From Streptomyces sp. NBS 14/10 (GTDB lineage Bacteria > Actinomycetota > Actinomycetes > Streptomycetales > Streptomycetaceae), in NCBI RefSeq assembly GCF_002224125.1, contig NZ_NCSM01000014.1, forward strand, positions 667,091 to 731,090: 64,000 bases of DNA. The letters are read 5' to 3'. Made by a program: the position numbers and the translations under genes. Of this stretch, positions 49,548 through 58,958 are shown one piece after another. The stretch's first letter is position 1; every line of letters starts with the position of its first letter. The notes under the pieces were generated by a model. The model worked only from the letters and a program-made list of their open reading frames with translations, did no database searches and was not told the DNA's origin.

Positions 49548-52409
49548 TCAGCCGGTCTTCTCCAGCGTGAGCGCGAAAACATGCGCCCTCGCGGTCCCCG
49601 ATGGGGCGCCCAGGGTCACGGTGGCCAGCTCCTTCGCCGGGTCCAGCGCCACCTTCTGGTGGAAGATCGCCGCCTTGGTGCCCAGCGGGCCGGTACGGGT
49701 GTGGATCTGGCTGGTGCGCACCGCCTCCGTCTCGCCGTACTTCGGGCCCGACAGCCAGGCCGTGAGCTTGACGTCCACCTTCGCGGTCGAGCCGTCCGCG
49801 TAACCCAGCTCGGCGGGCACCGTCACATCCGCCGTATCGCCCGAGCCCAGCACATGCAGCCTGGCGTAGCCGCCCGCCGGGACGGAGATCTTCTGGCCGG
49901 CCGCGATGACGTTGTTGTTGGAGCCCTCGCTGCCGTTGGTGAACGAGAAGGTGATCCCGTCGTCCTCCGTCTGCCCGGTCTGCGGCAGCTGGGCCATCGG
50001 ATACGTCCGGCCGGTGCCGTCGAAGTCGCCGTCCCCGTAGTACATCTCGGTGGTGATGGCGTCGTTGTCGAAGTGGCCGGCCAGATCCACCGGGGTGGCC
50101 GCGCCCGTCTCCGGCAGCGCCGGCAGCCCCCAGCGCTCGGCGGGCTCGGTGACCTTCACGGGCGCGATCTCGAAGTCCGGCCGCGTCCCCGCCGGATACA
50201 CCACCGCCTCCTCGTCCCGGTCCAGGTCCAGCTCGATCACGCCGTCGGCCACCTCGCGCCACTTCGGCGCGGGCCCGCCGACCCCTGCCACGGTGATCCG
50301 CCCGGCGATCGAGTGCCGGACGCGGCACGGCTCCCCGGCCAGGCTGCGCACCCGCACCCAGCGCGTCGTACCGCCCTTGCGCACCCCGCTGACCAGGAAC
50401 GCGCCCTGGGTGCGGAAGTCGTGCAGCGTCACGTCCCGCCACTCGCCCGGCACGCCCGGGAAGAAGCGGATGGTGTCGCCCCAGCTCTGGCAGAGCATGT
50501 CGTGGATGGACTGCGCGCCCGACAGCGGGGTCTCGATGACCGGGCCCGCCTCGTAGTAGTGCGTATTGGGCTGGATGAACCGCGCCACCAGCTCACGCAG
50601 ATACTTCAGCGCGTCATCGCCCCGGCCCATCTGGGTGGAGATCGAGGCCGCGCCCGAGAAGCTGTAGCCGCGCAGCGCGCCCTCGAAGCTGATCCAGTGG
50701 TCCAGCGAGCGCGCGATCAGGTCGCGGCTCTCCGTCTGGTCCCAGTTGACCAGGTAGAGGGGGTAGACCGAGAGCATGTGGGAGTAGTGGCGGTGCGACT
50801 TCGCGAACGGCACCCCGGTGCCGATCATGAAGCCGTTCTCGTCCACCGGGTAGTCGACGAGTTTGTCCAGCACCGCGCGCCACTTGGGCGCCAGCTCGTC
50901 GTCCTTGCCCAGCAGCTCGACGGTCTCCAGCAGGGTTCTGCAGCTCCAGCGCAGCAGCGCCAGGTCGTAGTTGCAGTCCGGGGCCGACCCGTACTCGGGG
51001 GAGAAGGTCTTCGGCAGATGCAGCCTGCCGTCCGACTGCTCCTGGAGAAAGTGCAGGTAGTAGTTGGTGGAGCGGCGCAGCAGCGGATAGAGCACATCCT
51101 CCAGCAGGCCCCGGTCCATGGAGTGCCGGTAGGTCAGCCATACGTTGTGCAGCGCCCACGGCAGATTGCCGACCTCCGGGTCGCCGACGCCCGGGACCGG
51201 CATCGAGCCGTTGTCCTCGCACTGCGCGTCCGTGGAGCGGCGCAGCCCGGCCGAATCGGCCTGGTACTCGGGCTTGAGCGCCTTGACCAGGACATCGGTG
51301 TTCTCGGTGAGGGTGCGCGGGATCGCGTCGAGCTCCAGGTGGTTGGAGCCGTGGACCGGCCAGTACTCCAGCTGCACATTGAGGTTCCACCACACCCCGG
51401 GCCAGGGGGTGGGCTCCACCCAGGGGCCGGTGGTGGCCATCACCGGGGCGTGCTCACGGGCCGCGCAGGCCAGCTTGTAGAGCTGGATCCAGTAGAAGCT
51501 CTGCAGCATGCCGTCGGGGACGGAGATGAAGCTCTTGCGGTAGAAGCGGTGCCACCAGTCGCGGTGGGAGCGCAGCAGGCTGGAGACGGGCAGCGCGGAC
51601 GCCTTGCGGACGGTGGTGCGGACCCGGCCCTCCGCGTCCGTACCGGGGAAGGAGTGTGCGACCGCCAGGTAGTACGTGCGCTCCCGGCCCGTACCGCGCT
51701 CCTTGTACGCGCTCGCCGTCTGCCCGCCCGGGACCAGCGACTGGACGGTGATGCCCATCCCGTCCTCGGTGCGGCTGACCGGGGCCGGGTTCGGCTCGAA
51801 GCCCTTGGGCGGATCCTCGCGGACGATACGCGGGCTGATCGCGGGCGAGGGGCGGTACTCCCACCGGAAGCCCACCTCGCCCTCGCTCGCCTCCACGGTG
51901 GCCAGCAGCATCGTCCGGTCGTTGTGCACCAGGGCGCGCAGCTTCAGCGTGCCCTTGTCGGTGGTGATGGTGCCGTGCACCTCGGCGTTCCACAGGTCCA
52001 GGCGCAGATCGACGCCGGTGATCGCGCCGACCGGGCGCAGCAGCAGATTGCCGACCGGCAGCCGCGCCACGCCCCAGTCGCTGCCGCCCTCGGCGGGGCG
52101 GTGGTCCTGGGACTCGCTGTGGTGGACCGTGAAGCGCAGGGCGTTCTCGCCCGGCTCCTGGTAGACGATCGAGCCGAACAGTCCATTGCCGAGGAACGGC
52201 CCCTCGTACCAGGTGCGCGGCATCCGTTTCCAGAGCAGGTCCTGCCCGGCGAGGAACCGCTCCCACGCTCTGTCGGTCCGCATGCCCCGAAGGGTCACGG
52301 CCTGCTGCGCCGCCGCCTCGGCGGGCTCAGTGAGGGCGGCCCCCGCCGTCGTCCCGGCGGCCGCGCCGACCGCCACCCGGCCCAGGAATCCACGTCTGCT
52401 GACTGCCAT
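49548..52409 (-). CDS. Tat-exported GH95-like glycoside hydrolase
   Basis: 953 residues from ATG 52409. A twin-arginine signal (SRRGFLGRVAVG, cleavage near AEAAA) directs export. The N-terminal beta-sandwich (residues ~40-300) contains YEGPFLGNGLFGSIVYQ and RFTVHHSESQDHRP, typical of GH95 and related enzymes. The central helical toroid includes GVWWNLNVQLEYWPVHGSN, NLPWALHNVWLTYRHSMDR and FSPEYGSAPDCNYDLALLRW. A C-terminal beta domain (SFTNGSEGSNNNVIAAGQK) looks accessory. GH95 enzymes act on alpha-L-fucosides or alpha-L-galactosides. The catalytic residues cannot be placed with certainty, so the substrate is open. It is divergent from the GH97 gene. Confidence 0.78.
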   Translation of the reverse strand: MAVSRRGFLGRVAVGAAAGTTAGAALTEPAEAAAQQAVTLRGMRTDRAWERFLAGQDLLWKRMPRTWYEGPFLGNGLFGSIVYQEPGENALRFTVHHSESQDHRPAEGGSDWGVARLPVGNLLLRPVGAITGVDLRLDLWNAEVHGTITTDKGTLKLRALVHNDRTMLLATVEASEGEVGFRWEYRPSPAISPRIVREDPPKGFEPNPAPVSRTEDGMGITVQSLVPGGQTASAYKERGTGRERTYYLAVAHSFPGTDAEGRVRTTVRKASALPVSSLLRSHRDWWHRFYRKSFISVPDGMLQSFYWIQLYKLACAAREHAPVMATTGPWVEPTPWPGVWWNLNVQLEYWPVHGSNHLELDAIPRTLTENTDVLVKALKPEYQADSAGLRRSTDAQCEDNGSMPVPGVGDPEVGNLPWALHNVWLTYRHSMDRGLLEDVLYPLLRRSTNYYLHFLQEQSDGRLHLPKTFSPEYGSAPDCNYDLALLRWSCRTLLETVELLGKDDELAPKWRAVLDKLVDYPVDENGFMIGTGVPFAKSHRHYSHMLSVYPLYLVNWDQTESRDLIARSLDHWISFEGALRGYSFSGAASISTQMGRGDDALKYLRELVARFIQPNTHYYEAGPVIETPLSGAQSIHDMLCQSWGDTIRFFPGVPGEWRDVTLHDFRTQGAFLVSGVRKGGTTRWVRVRSLAGEPCRVRHSIAGRITVAGVGGPAPKWREVADGVIELDLDRDEEAVVYPAGTRPDFEIAPVKVTEPAERWGLPALPETGAATPVDLAGHFDNDAITTEMYYGDGDFDGTGRTYPMAQLPQTGQTEDDGITFSFTNGSEGSNNNVIAAGQKISVPAGGYARLHVLGSGDTADVTVPAELGYADGSTAKVDVKLTAWLSGPKYGETEAVRTSQIHTRTGPLGTKAAIFHQKVALDPAKELATVTLGAPSGTARAHVFALTLEKTG

Positions 52410-52505
52410 CTTTCGATCAGCTCCATCCAACACAGCAAACAGATTGATCCGATGATTTGGCTAGACGGGAGCGTAGGAACGGGCTAATGATGCGTCAAGA
52501 CACCG

Positions 52506-52522
52506 GATAGATCAGATGTATC
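52506..52522. promoter_or_regulatory. Candidate operator between the divergent glycosidase genes
   Basis: GATAGATCAGATGTATC is an imperfect palindrome with GATA/TATC ends. It lies in the 163-bp AT-richer gap between the GH95-like and GH97 starts, where a shared regulator could act on both promoters. No regulator gene is adjacent. Confidence 0.3.
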
Positions 52523-52572
52523 GAGCCGCACTCCTGCCGCATCCCTAGAGCCGACTCCAACGGGAGGGAACG

Positions 52573-54444
52573 TTGCGCGTCATACGATCCAGGGTCACCA
52601 GAGCCGCGGCGGCCATCGCCTGCGCCGTGGCCGTCCTCGTACCGCTACGGGCGGAGGCCGACGCGAAAGCCGATGCGCAGACCGATGGCCACAGCTGGCG
52701 GCTGACCGGCCAAGGCCAGGTCAGCGGGCAGCTCACGCTGACCCGCGACGGCGGGCTGACCCTGTCCGCCCAGCACGGCCGCACCACCGTCCTGCGCCCC
52801 TCCGCGCTCGGCATCCGCACAGCGGACGCCGACTTCAGCGCCGGGCTGCGCTACGAAGGACGCAGCGACCGGCGGATCCACGAGACGTACACGACCGTCA
52901 GCGGACGCCGCACCCACCACACCTCCGACGCCTCCGAGTCCACCTTCACCTTCCGCAAGCAGGGGCAGACCCTCAAGGTCGTCGTCCGGGTCGCCGCCGA
53001 CGGGCTGGCCTACCGCTACGTACTGCCGGGCAAGGGCGGCACGGACACCGTCACCGTGCTCGGCGAGGCCACCGAGTTCGCCGTCCCGCCGACCGCCGAC
53101 TCCTTCCTGCTGCCCTACGACAACGGCCGCCAGGACTACGAATCCACCCACGACCACACCACCGTCGCCGACGCCAAGGCCGGCGACTACGGCTACCCCT
53201 CGCTGTTCCACATCGGCGACAGCTGGCTGCTCGTCGAGGAAGCCGACCTCAACAGCTCCTACGGCGGCTCCCGCCTCACCCTCGACGCCACCACCGACCG
53301 CTTCGAACTGACCCTCCCCGACCCCGCCGAGGTCAGCTCCCCCGGCCTCACCACACCCTGGCGCACCCTCGTCATCGGCGACCTGGCCACCGTCACGGAG
53401 AGCGACCTGCCCACCGACCTCGCCGCGCCCTCCAAGGTCGCCGACACCTCCTGGATCAAACCGGGCAAGGCCGCGTGGTCCTGGTGGTCCGACGGGCAGA
53501 GCCCGACCAGCCTCGCCGCGCAGAAGAAGTTCGTCGACTTCGCCGCCCGCGAGGGCTGGAGCTACGTCCTCGTCGACTCCGGCTGGAGCAACGACTGGGT
53601 GCCCGAGCTGACCGCCTACGCCAAGGAGAAGGGCGTCGGCATCTGGCTGTGGGCGCGCTGGCAGACCATCGACGCGCAGAGCGAACGGGACCGGCTGATG
53701 CCGCTGTGGAAGTCCTGGGGCGTCGTCGGGCTGAAGATCGACTTCCTGGAGTCCGACGGGCAGGACCGGATGCGCTGGTACGACGCGGTCTTCAAGGACA
53801 GCGCGAAGTACCAGTTCATGCTCAACTTCCACGGCGCCACCATCCCGCGCGGCCAGGAGCGCACCTGGCCCCAGCTGATGAGCACCGAAGCCGTCAAGGG
53901 CGCCGAGGGCACCCGCCCCAAGCCCGGCCGCGAACCCTTCCCGGCCGCGCACTACACCACGCTGCCCTTCACCCGTAACCTCATCGGCTCCATGGACTTC
54001 ACCCCCGTCACCTTCACCGGGGTACGGCCCACCAGCGACGCGGCGGAGCTCGCGCTGTCCGTGGTGTACGAGTCGGGGGTGCAGCACTTCGCCGACAGCG
54101 TCGAGTCGTACGACAGCGAGCCGCTCGCCCGGAAGTTCCTGCGGACCGTACCCACGGTGTGGGAAGACACCAAGCTCGTCGACGGCGCCCCCGGCGACCG
54201 CGCGGTCCTAGCCCGCCGCTCCGGCGACGACTGGTACCTGGGCGCGATCACCTCAGGCGACGCCCGCACCCTGGACGAGCCCCTGACCTTCCTGGGTGCG
54301 GGTGACTGGCGCGCCGAGCTCTACAAGGACGGCGCGGACGGCCAGATCGTCACCGAAACCCACGACGTGACGTCCGCGTCCCGCCTGTCGCTCGCCATCC
54401 CCAAGAACGGCGGCTTCGCGGTCCGCTTCACGCGGGCGGGGTAG
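52573..54444 (+). CDS. Secreted GH97 glycoside hydrolase (retaining alpha-galactosidase type)
   Basis: 623 residues from TTG 52573 with GGAGGGAA upstream. A Sec signal ends near LRAEA. The N-terminal beta-super-sandwich precedes the catalytic barrel, which has KAAWSWWSDGQSPTS and WSYVLVDSGW. The retaining subgroup's nucleophile position is D390 in VGLKIDFLESDGQ, and E439 in MSTEAVKGAEG is the acid/base candidate. The C-terminal sheet ends GGFAVRFTRAG. Known members of this subgroup are alpha-galactosidases. With the divergent GH95-like enzyme, it suggests attack on galactose- or fucose-capped plant polysaccharides outside the cell. Confidence 0.88.
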   Translation: MRVIRSRVTRAAAAIACAVAVLVPLRAEADAKADAQTDGHSWRLTGQGQVSGQLTLTRDGGLTLSAQHGRTTVLRPSALGIRTADADFSAGLRYEGRSDRRIHETYTTVSGRRTHHTSDASESTFTFRKQGQTLKVVVRVAADGLAYRYVLPGKGGTDTVTVLGEATEFAVPPTADSFLLPYDNGRQDYESTHDHTTVADAKAGDYGYPSLFHIGDSWLLVEEADLNSSYGGSRLTLDATTDRFELTLPDPAEVSSPGLTTPWRTLVIGDLATVTESDLPTDLAAPSKVADTSWIKPGKAAWSWWSDGQSPTSLAAQKKFVDFAAREGWSYVLVDSGWSNDWVPELTAYAKEKGVGIWLWARWQTIDAQSERDRLMPLWKSWGVVGLKIDFLESDGQDRMRWYDAVFKDSAKYQFMLNFHGATIPRGQERTWPQLMSTEAVKGAEGTRPKPGREPFPAAHYTTLPFTRNLIGSMDFTPVTFTGVRPTSDAAELALSVVYESGVQHFADSVESYDSEPLARKFLRTVPTVWEDTKLVDGAPGDRAVLARRSGDDWYLGAITSGDARTLDEPLTFLGAGDWRAELYKDGADGQIVTETHDVTSASRLSLAIPKNGGFAVRFTRAG

Positions 54445-54478
54445 CAGGGGTTCTTCCCCCACCCCGCCCCTTCCCGGA

Positions 54479-54495
54479 CCGGGGCTGCGCCCCGG
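54479..54495 (+). terminator. Hairpin after the GH97 gene
   Basis: Stem CCGGGGC / GCCCCGG with a TGC loop, 34 bp after the GH97 stop. It is short but GC-rich, and lies in the 204-bp gap to the convergent TetR gene, which otherwise shows nothing recognisable. Confidence 0.5.
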
Positions 54496-54648
54496 ACCAC
54501 GATGGGGCGCCCGGTGGGGTTGGGGCTCGGGCCCTGGCGAGGTGCCCCCGGGCTTCGCGGGGCTGTGGCCCGGGACGGGGGCCCGGGGCACGAGGTGGAG
54601 CCGCTGGAGTGGGGAGGAGCGGGGGTCTCAGACCCGGCGCAGGTGGCG

Positions 54649-55470
54649 CTACCGCTTGAGGGCTTGCTCGATGGTGCGCATCACTTCATCCAGTGGGGCG
54701 TCCGTGCGGGCGACCATCACCATCACGTCCTCCTCGCCCTTGGCCGACACCGTGGCCGACGGGCGGGTGGGGACGGGGCGGGCGGCGCCGATGCCTGTGC
54801 CGAAGGCCTGGCGGACGATGTCGAAGGCGTGGTCCAGCTGTCCCTCCACATCGCCCACCCCGCCCGCGCGCAGCCAGCGCCGCAGCACGTGGTTGTGCGC
54901 GGTGACCACGGCGGAGGCGGCGACCTCCGCGAGCAGCGGGTCGTCGTCGCCGTCGTGGTGGGCGCCCTCGTCGAAGTGGCCCAGCAGATAGCTGGTGAAC
55001 AGCCGCTCGTAGCGGGCCACCGAGGCGATCTCGCGCTCGCGCAGGGCGGGCACCTCGCGGGTCAGGCGGTAGCGCTCCACGGAGACCGCGGGGGCGGCGG
55101 CGTACATCCGCATGACCTCCTTGATCCCCCGGCACACCGTGTCCAGCGGGTGCTCGTGCGGCGGCGCCGCGTCCAGTACGTCCCCGGCCCGCACCAGCGT
55201 GTCGTCGTGGTCCGGGAAGATCGCCTCTTCCTTGGAGCGGAAGTGGCGGAAGAAGGTGCGGCGGGCGACCCCCGCTCGCGCCGCGATCTCATCGACCGTC
55301 GTCGCCTCATAGCCCTGGGTGGCGAACAACTCCATGGCCGCGGCCGCCAGTTTGCGGCGCATGGTGAGGCGCTGCGCGGAGGCCCGGCGGTTGCCGGCGC
55401 TGCCGCTGCCGGAGGAGGAGTTCGAGCGGTTCGTACGCGGCGTACGAGTGGCCTTCAGAGGCTGGGACAT
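54649..55470 (-). CDS. TetR-family transcriptional regulator
   Basis: 273 residues from ATG 55470. A Ser/Gly-rich leader of ~35 residues precedes the HTH (AMELFATQGYEATTVDEIAARAGVARRTFFRHF is the region; key residues are the YEATTVDEIA and GVARRTFFRHF helices). The C-terminal ligand-binding part includes VERYRLTREVPALREREIASV and RRWLRAGGVGDVEGQLDHAF. It lies on the same strand and downstream of the 3-hydroxyacyl-CoA dehydrogenase gene, so control of acyl-CoA metabolism is possible. The target and ligand are unknown. Confidence 0.87.
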   Translation of the reverse strand: MSQPLKATRTPRTNRSNSSSGSGSAGNRRASAQRLTMRRKLAAAAMELFATQGYEATTVDEIAARAGVARRTFFRHFRSKEEAIFPDHDDTLVRAGDVLDAAPPHEHPLDTVCRGIKEVMRMYAAAPAVSVERYRLTREVPALREREIASVARYERLFTSYLLGHFDEGAHHDGDDDPLLAEVAASAVVTAHNHVLRRWLRAGGVGDVEGQLDHAFDIVRQAFGTGIGAARPVPTRPSATVSAKGEEDVMVMVARTDAPLDEVMRTIEQALKR

Positions 55471-55511
55471 GTGGGGAACGTACTGCATTTTCCGGGGGGA
55501 TGCCCCCTGGA

Positions 55512-55547
55512 CCCCTGGGGCCGCGGGGGCCGCCGGGGCCCCAGGGG
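55512..55547. terminator. Hairpin between the dehydrogenase and TetR genes
   Basis: Stem CCCCTGGGGCC (55512-55522) pairs perfectly with GGCCCCAGGGG (55537-55547), with a 14-nt GC-rich loop. It lies between the minus-strand dehydrogenase stop at 55670 and the TetR start, so it likely separates their transcription. Confidence 0.6.
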
Positions 55548-55669
55548 GCTCGTCCGGCGGCGGACCCGAAGCAGGATCCGGCGGCGGATCGGTAGGCGGA
55601 TCCGGCGCCGCACCCCGCGGCGGGCCCGGGGCGGGCTCCAGCAGTCCGCCCCAGGCCGGCCGCCGCTCC

Positions 55670-57523
55670 TCAGGCCTTCGCATACTCGCGGAAGCCGCGC
55701 CCCGTCTTCCGCCCCAGGCACCCCGCCGCGACCAGGTGCTCCAGCAGCGGCGCCGGCGCCAGACCGGGCTCGCGGAACTCGCGGTGCAGCACCTTCTCAA
55801 TGGCCAACGACACATCCAGGCCCACGACGTCCAACAGCTCGAAGGGCCCCATCGGATAGCCGCCGCCGAGTTTCATCGCGGCGTCGATGGCGTCCGGCGA
55901 GGCGTAGTGCTCCTGGACCATCTTCACCGCGTTGTTGAGATACGGGAACAGCAGGGCGTTGACGATGAAGCCGGCCCGGTCGCCGCAGTCCACCGGGTGT
56001 TTGCGCACGGCCCGGCACACCTCGTGCGCCGTGGCCCGCACGTCGTCAGCCGTGAGGACCGTACGCACCACCTCGACCAGTTTCATCGCGGGCGCCGGGT
56101 TGAAGAAGTGCAGGCCGATCACGTCCTGCGGGCGCGAGGTCGCGCGGGCGCAGGCGATGACGGGGAGGGAGGAGGTGGTCGTGGCCAGCACCGCGCCCGG
56201 TTTGCAGACCTTGTCGAGGGTCGCGAACAACTGCTGTTTGACGGCCAGGTCCTCCGCGACCGCCTCGACCGCCAGGTCCACGTCCGCGAAGGCGTCCAGC
56301 GATCCGGCCGGGGCGATGCGGGCCAGCGTCTCGGCGCGGGCCTGTTCGCTCAGCCGGCCCTTGGCCACCGACCGCTCCAGGGACCGGGCGATCCTGGCCT
56401 TGGCCGCCGCCGCCTTCTCCGGGGTGCGGGCGGCCAGTACGACGTCGAGGCCCGCCTTGGCGAAGACCTCGGCGATCCCGCTCGCCATGGTGCCCGAGCC
56501 GGCGACCCCCACCGTACGGACCGGGCGCGCGGCGGCCGCGGCCTGGGCGGCGGGGTCCGGAGTCAGCGCGTCCGGGACGACGGCGCCGCTGCCCGGCGCC
56601 TCGTACGTATAGAACCCGCGGCCCGCCTTGCGGCCGGTGAGCCCGGCCTCGGCGAGCTGGCCCAGGACGGGCGCGGGCGCGTGCAGCCGGTCGCCGGAGG
56701 CCGCGTACATCGCCTCCAGGACGGTACGGGCCGTGTCGATGCCGACCAGGTCGAGCAGCGCCAGCGGGCCCATCGGCAGGCCGCAGCCCAGCCGCATCGC
56801 GGCGTCGATGTCCTCGCGCGCCGCGTACTTCGCCTCGTACATCGCGGCGGCCTGGTTGAGGTAGCCGAACAGCAGCCCGTCGGCGACGAATCCCGGCCGG
56901 TCGCCGAGCCCGACGGGCTCCTTGCCGAGGTCGTGGGCGAGCGCGGTGACCGCGGCGACGGCGGCTGGGGAGGTCAGCACGCTGGAGACGATCTCGACGA
57001 GCTTCATGGCGGGCGCGGGATGGAAGAAATGCAGGCCGAGAACGCGCTCCGGGTGGGCGGAGTCGGCGGCCAGCCGGGTCACGGACAGCGCGTTGGTGCC
57101 GGTCGCCAGGATGGTGTCGGGCCGGACGACGGCGTCCAGGGCGGTGAAGACCTCCTGCTTGATGTCATAGCTCTCCGGCACGACCTCGATCACCAGGTCG
57201 GCGTCGGCCGCGGCCCGCAGATCGGTGCGGACGCGGAAGCGGGCCAGCGCGTCCGCGCGCTCCCGCTCGGTCATCCGCTCGCGGCGCACGGCGCGGGCGG
57301 TGGCGGTCTCCAGCGCGGCGAAGGCCCGGCGGGCGGCGCTCTCGCTGATGTCGACGCCGATCACCTCGCGGCCCGCGCGGGCCAGCAGTTCGGCGATTCC
57401 GGTGCCCATCGTGCCGAGCCCGATGACGGCGACAGTAGTGAGCGAGGCCGAGGAGGGGGAGAGATCTGGGGAGGGCGTACGGCCGGAGGGACGGCCGGCG
57501 TCGTTGGTCGGAAGACGGTCCAT
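55670..57523 (-). CDS. Tandem-fused 3-hydroxyacyl-CoA dehydrogenase
   Basis: 617 residues from ATG 57523. Two complete copies of the 3-hydroxybutyryl-CoA dehydrogenase fold lie in a row. Copy 1 (~28-315) has VIGLGTMGTGIAELL, then LGLHFFHPAPAMKLVEIV and GLPMGPLALLDLVGID. Copy 2 (~330-617) has GVAGSGTMASGIAEVF, IGLHFFNPAPAMKLVEVV and GYPMGPFELLDVVGLD. Each copy has its own NAD-binding loop and its own C-terminal dimer domain. The usual enzyme is a single ~285-residue unit. It oxidises 3-hydroxyacyl-CoA in butyrate or fatty-acid metabolism, and may also feed crotonyl-CoA to the ethylmalonyl-CoA pathway. Confidence 0.9.
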   Translation of the reverse strand: MDRLPTNDAGRPSGRTPSPDLSPSSASLTTVAVIGLGTMGTGIAELLARAGREVIGVDISESAARRAFAALETATARAVRRERMTERERADALARFRVRTDLRAAADADLVIEVVPESYDIKQEVFTALDAVVRPDTILATGTNALSVTRLAADSAHPERVLGLHFFHPAPAMKLVEIVSSVLTSPAAVAAVTALAHDLGKEPVGLGDRPGFVADGLLFGYLNQAAAMYEAKYAAREDIDAAMRLGCGLPMGPLALLDLVGIDTARTVLEAMYAASGDRLHAPAPVLGQLAEAGLTGRKAGRGFYTYEAPGSGAVVPDALTPDPAAQAAAAARPVRTVGVAGSGTMASGIAEVFAKAGLDVVLAARTPEKAAAAKARIARSLERSVAKGRLSEQARAETLARIAPAGSLDAFADVDLAVEAVAEDLAVKQQLFATLDKVCKPGAVLATTTSSLPVIACARATSRPQDVIGLHFFNPAPAMKLVEVVRTVLTADDVRATAHEVCRAVRKHPVDCGDRAGFIVNALLFPYLNNAVKMVQEHYASPDAIDAAMKLGGGYPMGPFELLDVVGLDVSLAIEKVLHREFREPGLAPAPLLEHLVAAGCLGRKTGRGFREYAKA

Positions 57524-57910
57524 CGCGGACTCCAGAGGGTGTTCCCCGGAAGTGGGGATGACGTGACGACTGAGAGGAGCTTTCGGTCATGCGCGTTTCG
57601 CTCATGCGCGGTGGGCTGACACGAAACTCCGGCGGAAGGAGCGGAAGGGCTTGCACGCTCCCTGACGGACAGCGCCACACGGAGCAAACTGCCCGTGGGA
57701 GACACACGGCCGGCCCTGTCCCGGGGCCACGCCGTACAGAACCGCACTGCCGAACCGACTTCACACGGCGGCTGCGTCACCAGGCCGCCAGAGCAGGGGT
57801 GCTGCTCGTGTCGTCAGTTTAACTCGCGGGTAACCAAGATGCCAGGGCACATTTTGTGACCCGCGCGCCGGGGCGCCGGGCGCCGGTCACCGGGGAGGGG
57901 AGACCACGAC
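57524..57910. other. Intergenic region without a supported gene
   Basis: This 387-bp gap separates divergent genes. A TCATGCGCG motif occurs twice near 57588-57613 with a ~16-bp period, and an AT-richer patch at ~57817-57832 precedes the HEAT-repeat gene, whose ribosome binding site is GGAGGGGAG. Short open frames here lack conservation or start signals. The gap probably holds two promoters. Confidence 0.5.
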
Positions 57911-58576
57911 ATGGATGAAGAATTCCGCGTATTGACCGACCGGGTGCGGGCCTCGCTCTCGTCCCCGGAGGAGACCAGGGCCCACGCGTCGCTGCTCGCG
58001 CTCGTACGGCAGGGCAGTCCCGCCGCCCGCGAACAGCTCGCCCGTATCCTCGTCGCGCCCGAGCAGCCGCTGTGGGCGCGGGAGACGGCCGCGTTCGTGC
58101 TCGGCAGCGCGGGGGACCGGCGCGCCTTCGAAACCCTCGTGCTCCTCCTCAACTACCGCGAACCGGCCCGCTGCGCGACCGCCGCCCGCGTCCTGGCCCG
58201 CCTCGGCGACCCGCGCACCGCCCGCGCCGCGGCCGCCCTGGCCACCAACCCGCTGCGCACCGCCTACTCCCTCCACCCCATCCGGCTGCTCGTCGAACTC
58301 CGTGCCCCCGAGTCCGTCCCGGCCCTTGTCGCCGCCCTGGAGCGTCAGTTGGCTGCCCGCGACCGCCACTGGGCGATCGCCCGCGCCTGCGTCGAGGGCC
58401 TGGGCGCCATCGGCGACGAACGCGCCGTCCCAGCCCTCACCTCGGCCGCCCGCCACCCCCGCCTGAGCGCCGCCGCGGCGGCCGCCCTGGCCCGTATCAG
58501 CGGTGGCGGCGGCCTCGGTGCCGCACCCACCCGCCGCCCGGCCCCGGACAAGTCGGGGCGGGCGCGGGTGCGGTGA
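57911..58576 (+). CDS. HEAT-repeat protein
   Basis: 221 residues with a strong ribosome binding site. Regular ~31-residue helical hairpins are visible: REQLARILVAPEQPLWARET, AFVLGSAGDRRAFETLVLLL, ARVLARLGDPRTARAAAALA, GLGAIGDERAVPALTSAARH. These are HEAT/PBS-lyase-type repeats that form a curved solenoid for protein binding. No catalytic domain is present. The C-terminal Gly/Pro-rich tail is followed by a very stable hairpin at 58594. No partner is suggested by the neighbours. Confidence 0.82.
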   Translation: MDEEFRVLTDRVRASLSSPEETRAHASLLALVRQGSPAAREQLARILVAPEQPLWARETAAFVLGSAGDRRAFETLVLLLNYREPARCATAARVLARLGDPRTARAAAALATNPLRTAYSLHPIRLLVELRAPESVPALVAALERQLAARDRHWAIARACVEGLGAIGDERAVPALTSAARHPRLSAAAAAALARISGGGGLGAAPTRRPAPDKSGRARVR

Positions 58577-58593
58577 CGCGTGGCGCGGTGGCG

Positions 58594-58625
58594 GCGGGCG
58601 CCGTCGGCGAGCCGACGGCGCCCGC
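58594..58625 (+). terminator. Perfect hairpin terminator after the HEAT-repeat gene
   Basis: Stem GCGGGCGCCGTCGG (58594-58607) pairs perfectly with CCGACGGCGCCCGC (58612-58625) around a 4-nt CGAG loop, 17 bp after the stop codon. The rest of the 417-bp gap to the GNAT gene is repeat-derived sequence. Confidence 0.75.
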
Positions 58626-58636
58626 CCGGGCGGCCG

Positions 58637-58947
58637 GTGCGGTGCCGGCCCGTGCGGTTCGGGGCCGGGCGGCGGGTGGGGCCGCGTCCGGCCGCGCCGG
58701 GAGCCCTCGGGTGCATGGCGCGCCGCGTGGGGCCCGGGCGGCCCGGGGCGTACGGCGTCGCGCCCCGCGGGACCGCCACCCGGCGGGCCGGGCGGCGGGT
58801 GCGGTGCCGGGCTGTGTGGTTCGGGGCCCATCGCGGTGGTGCCGCGTCCGGCCGCGCCGCGCCGGTGCGGTGCGCCGCGTGGGGCCCGGGGTGTACGGCG
58901 TCGCGCCGCGCCCCGCGGGACCGCCACTCGGCGGGCCGGGCGGTCCA
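58637..58947. repeat. Diverged ~150-bp tandem duplication
   Basis: Segment A (58637-58799) and segment B (58799-58947) align over most of their length, sharing GTGCGGTGCCGG, GCCGCGTCCGGCCGCGCCG, CGCCGCGTGGGGCCCGG, TACGGCGTCGCGCC and CGGGACCGCCAC in the same order. The region is non-coding as far as I can judge and nearly pure G/C. It fills the gap between the HEAT and GNAT genes. Confidence 0.65.
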
Positions 58948-58958
58948 CCGCCGCCTCC

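Noticed and set aside
57589..57822. A possible small gene in the 387-bp dehydrogenase/HEAT gap
   Set aside because: No ribosome binding site, Arg/Thr-biased composition and no recognisable motif.
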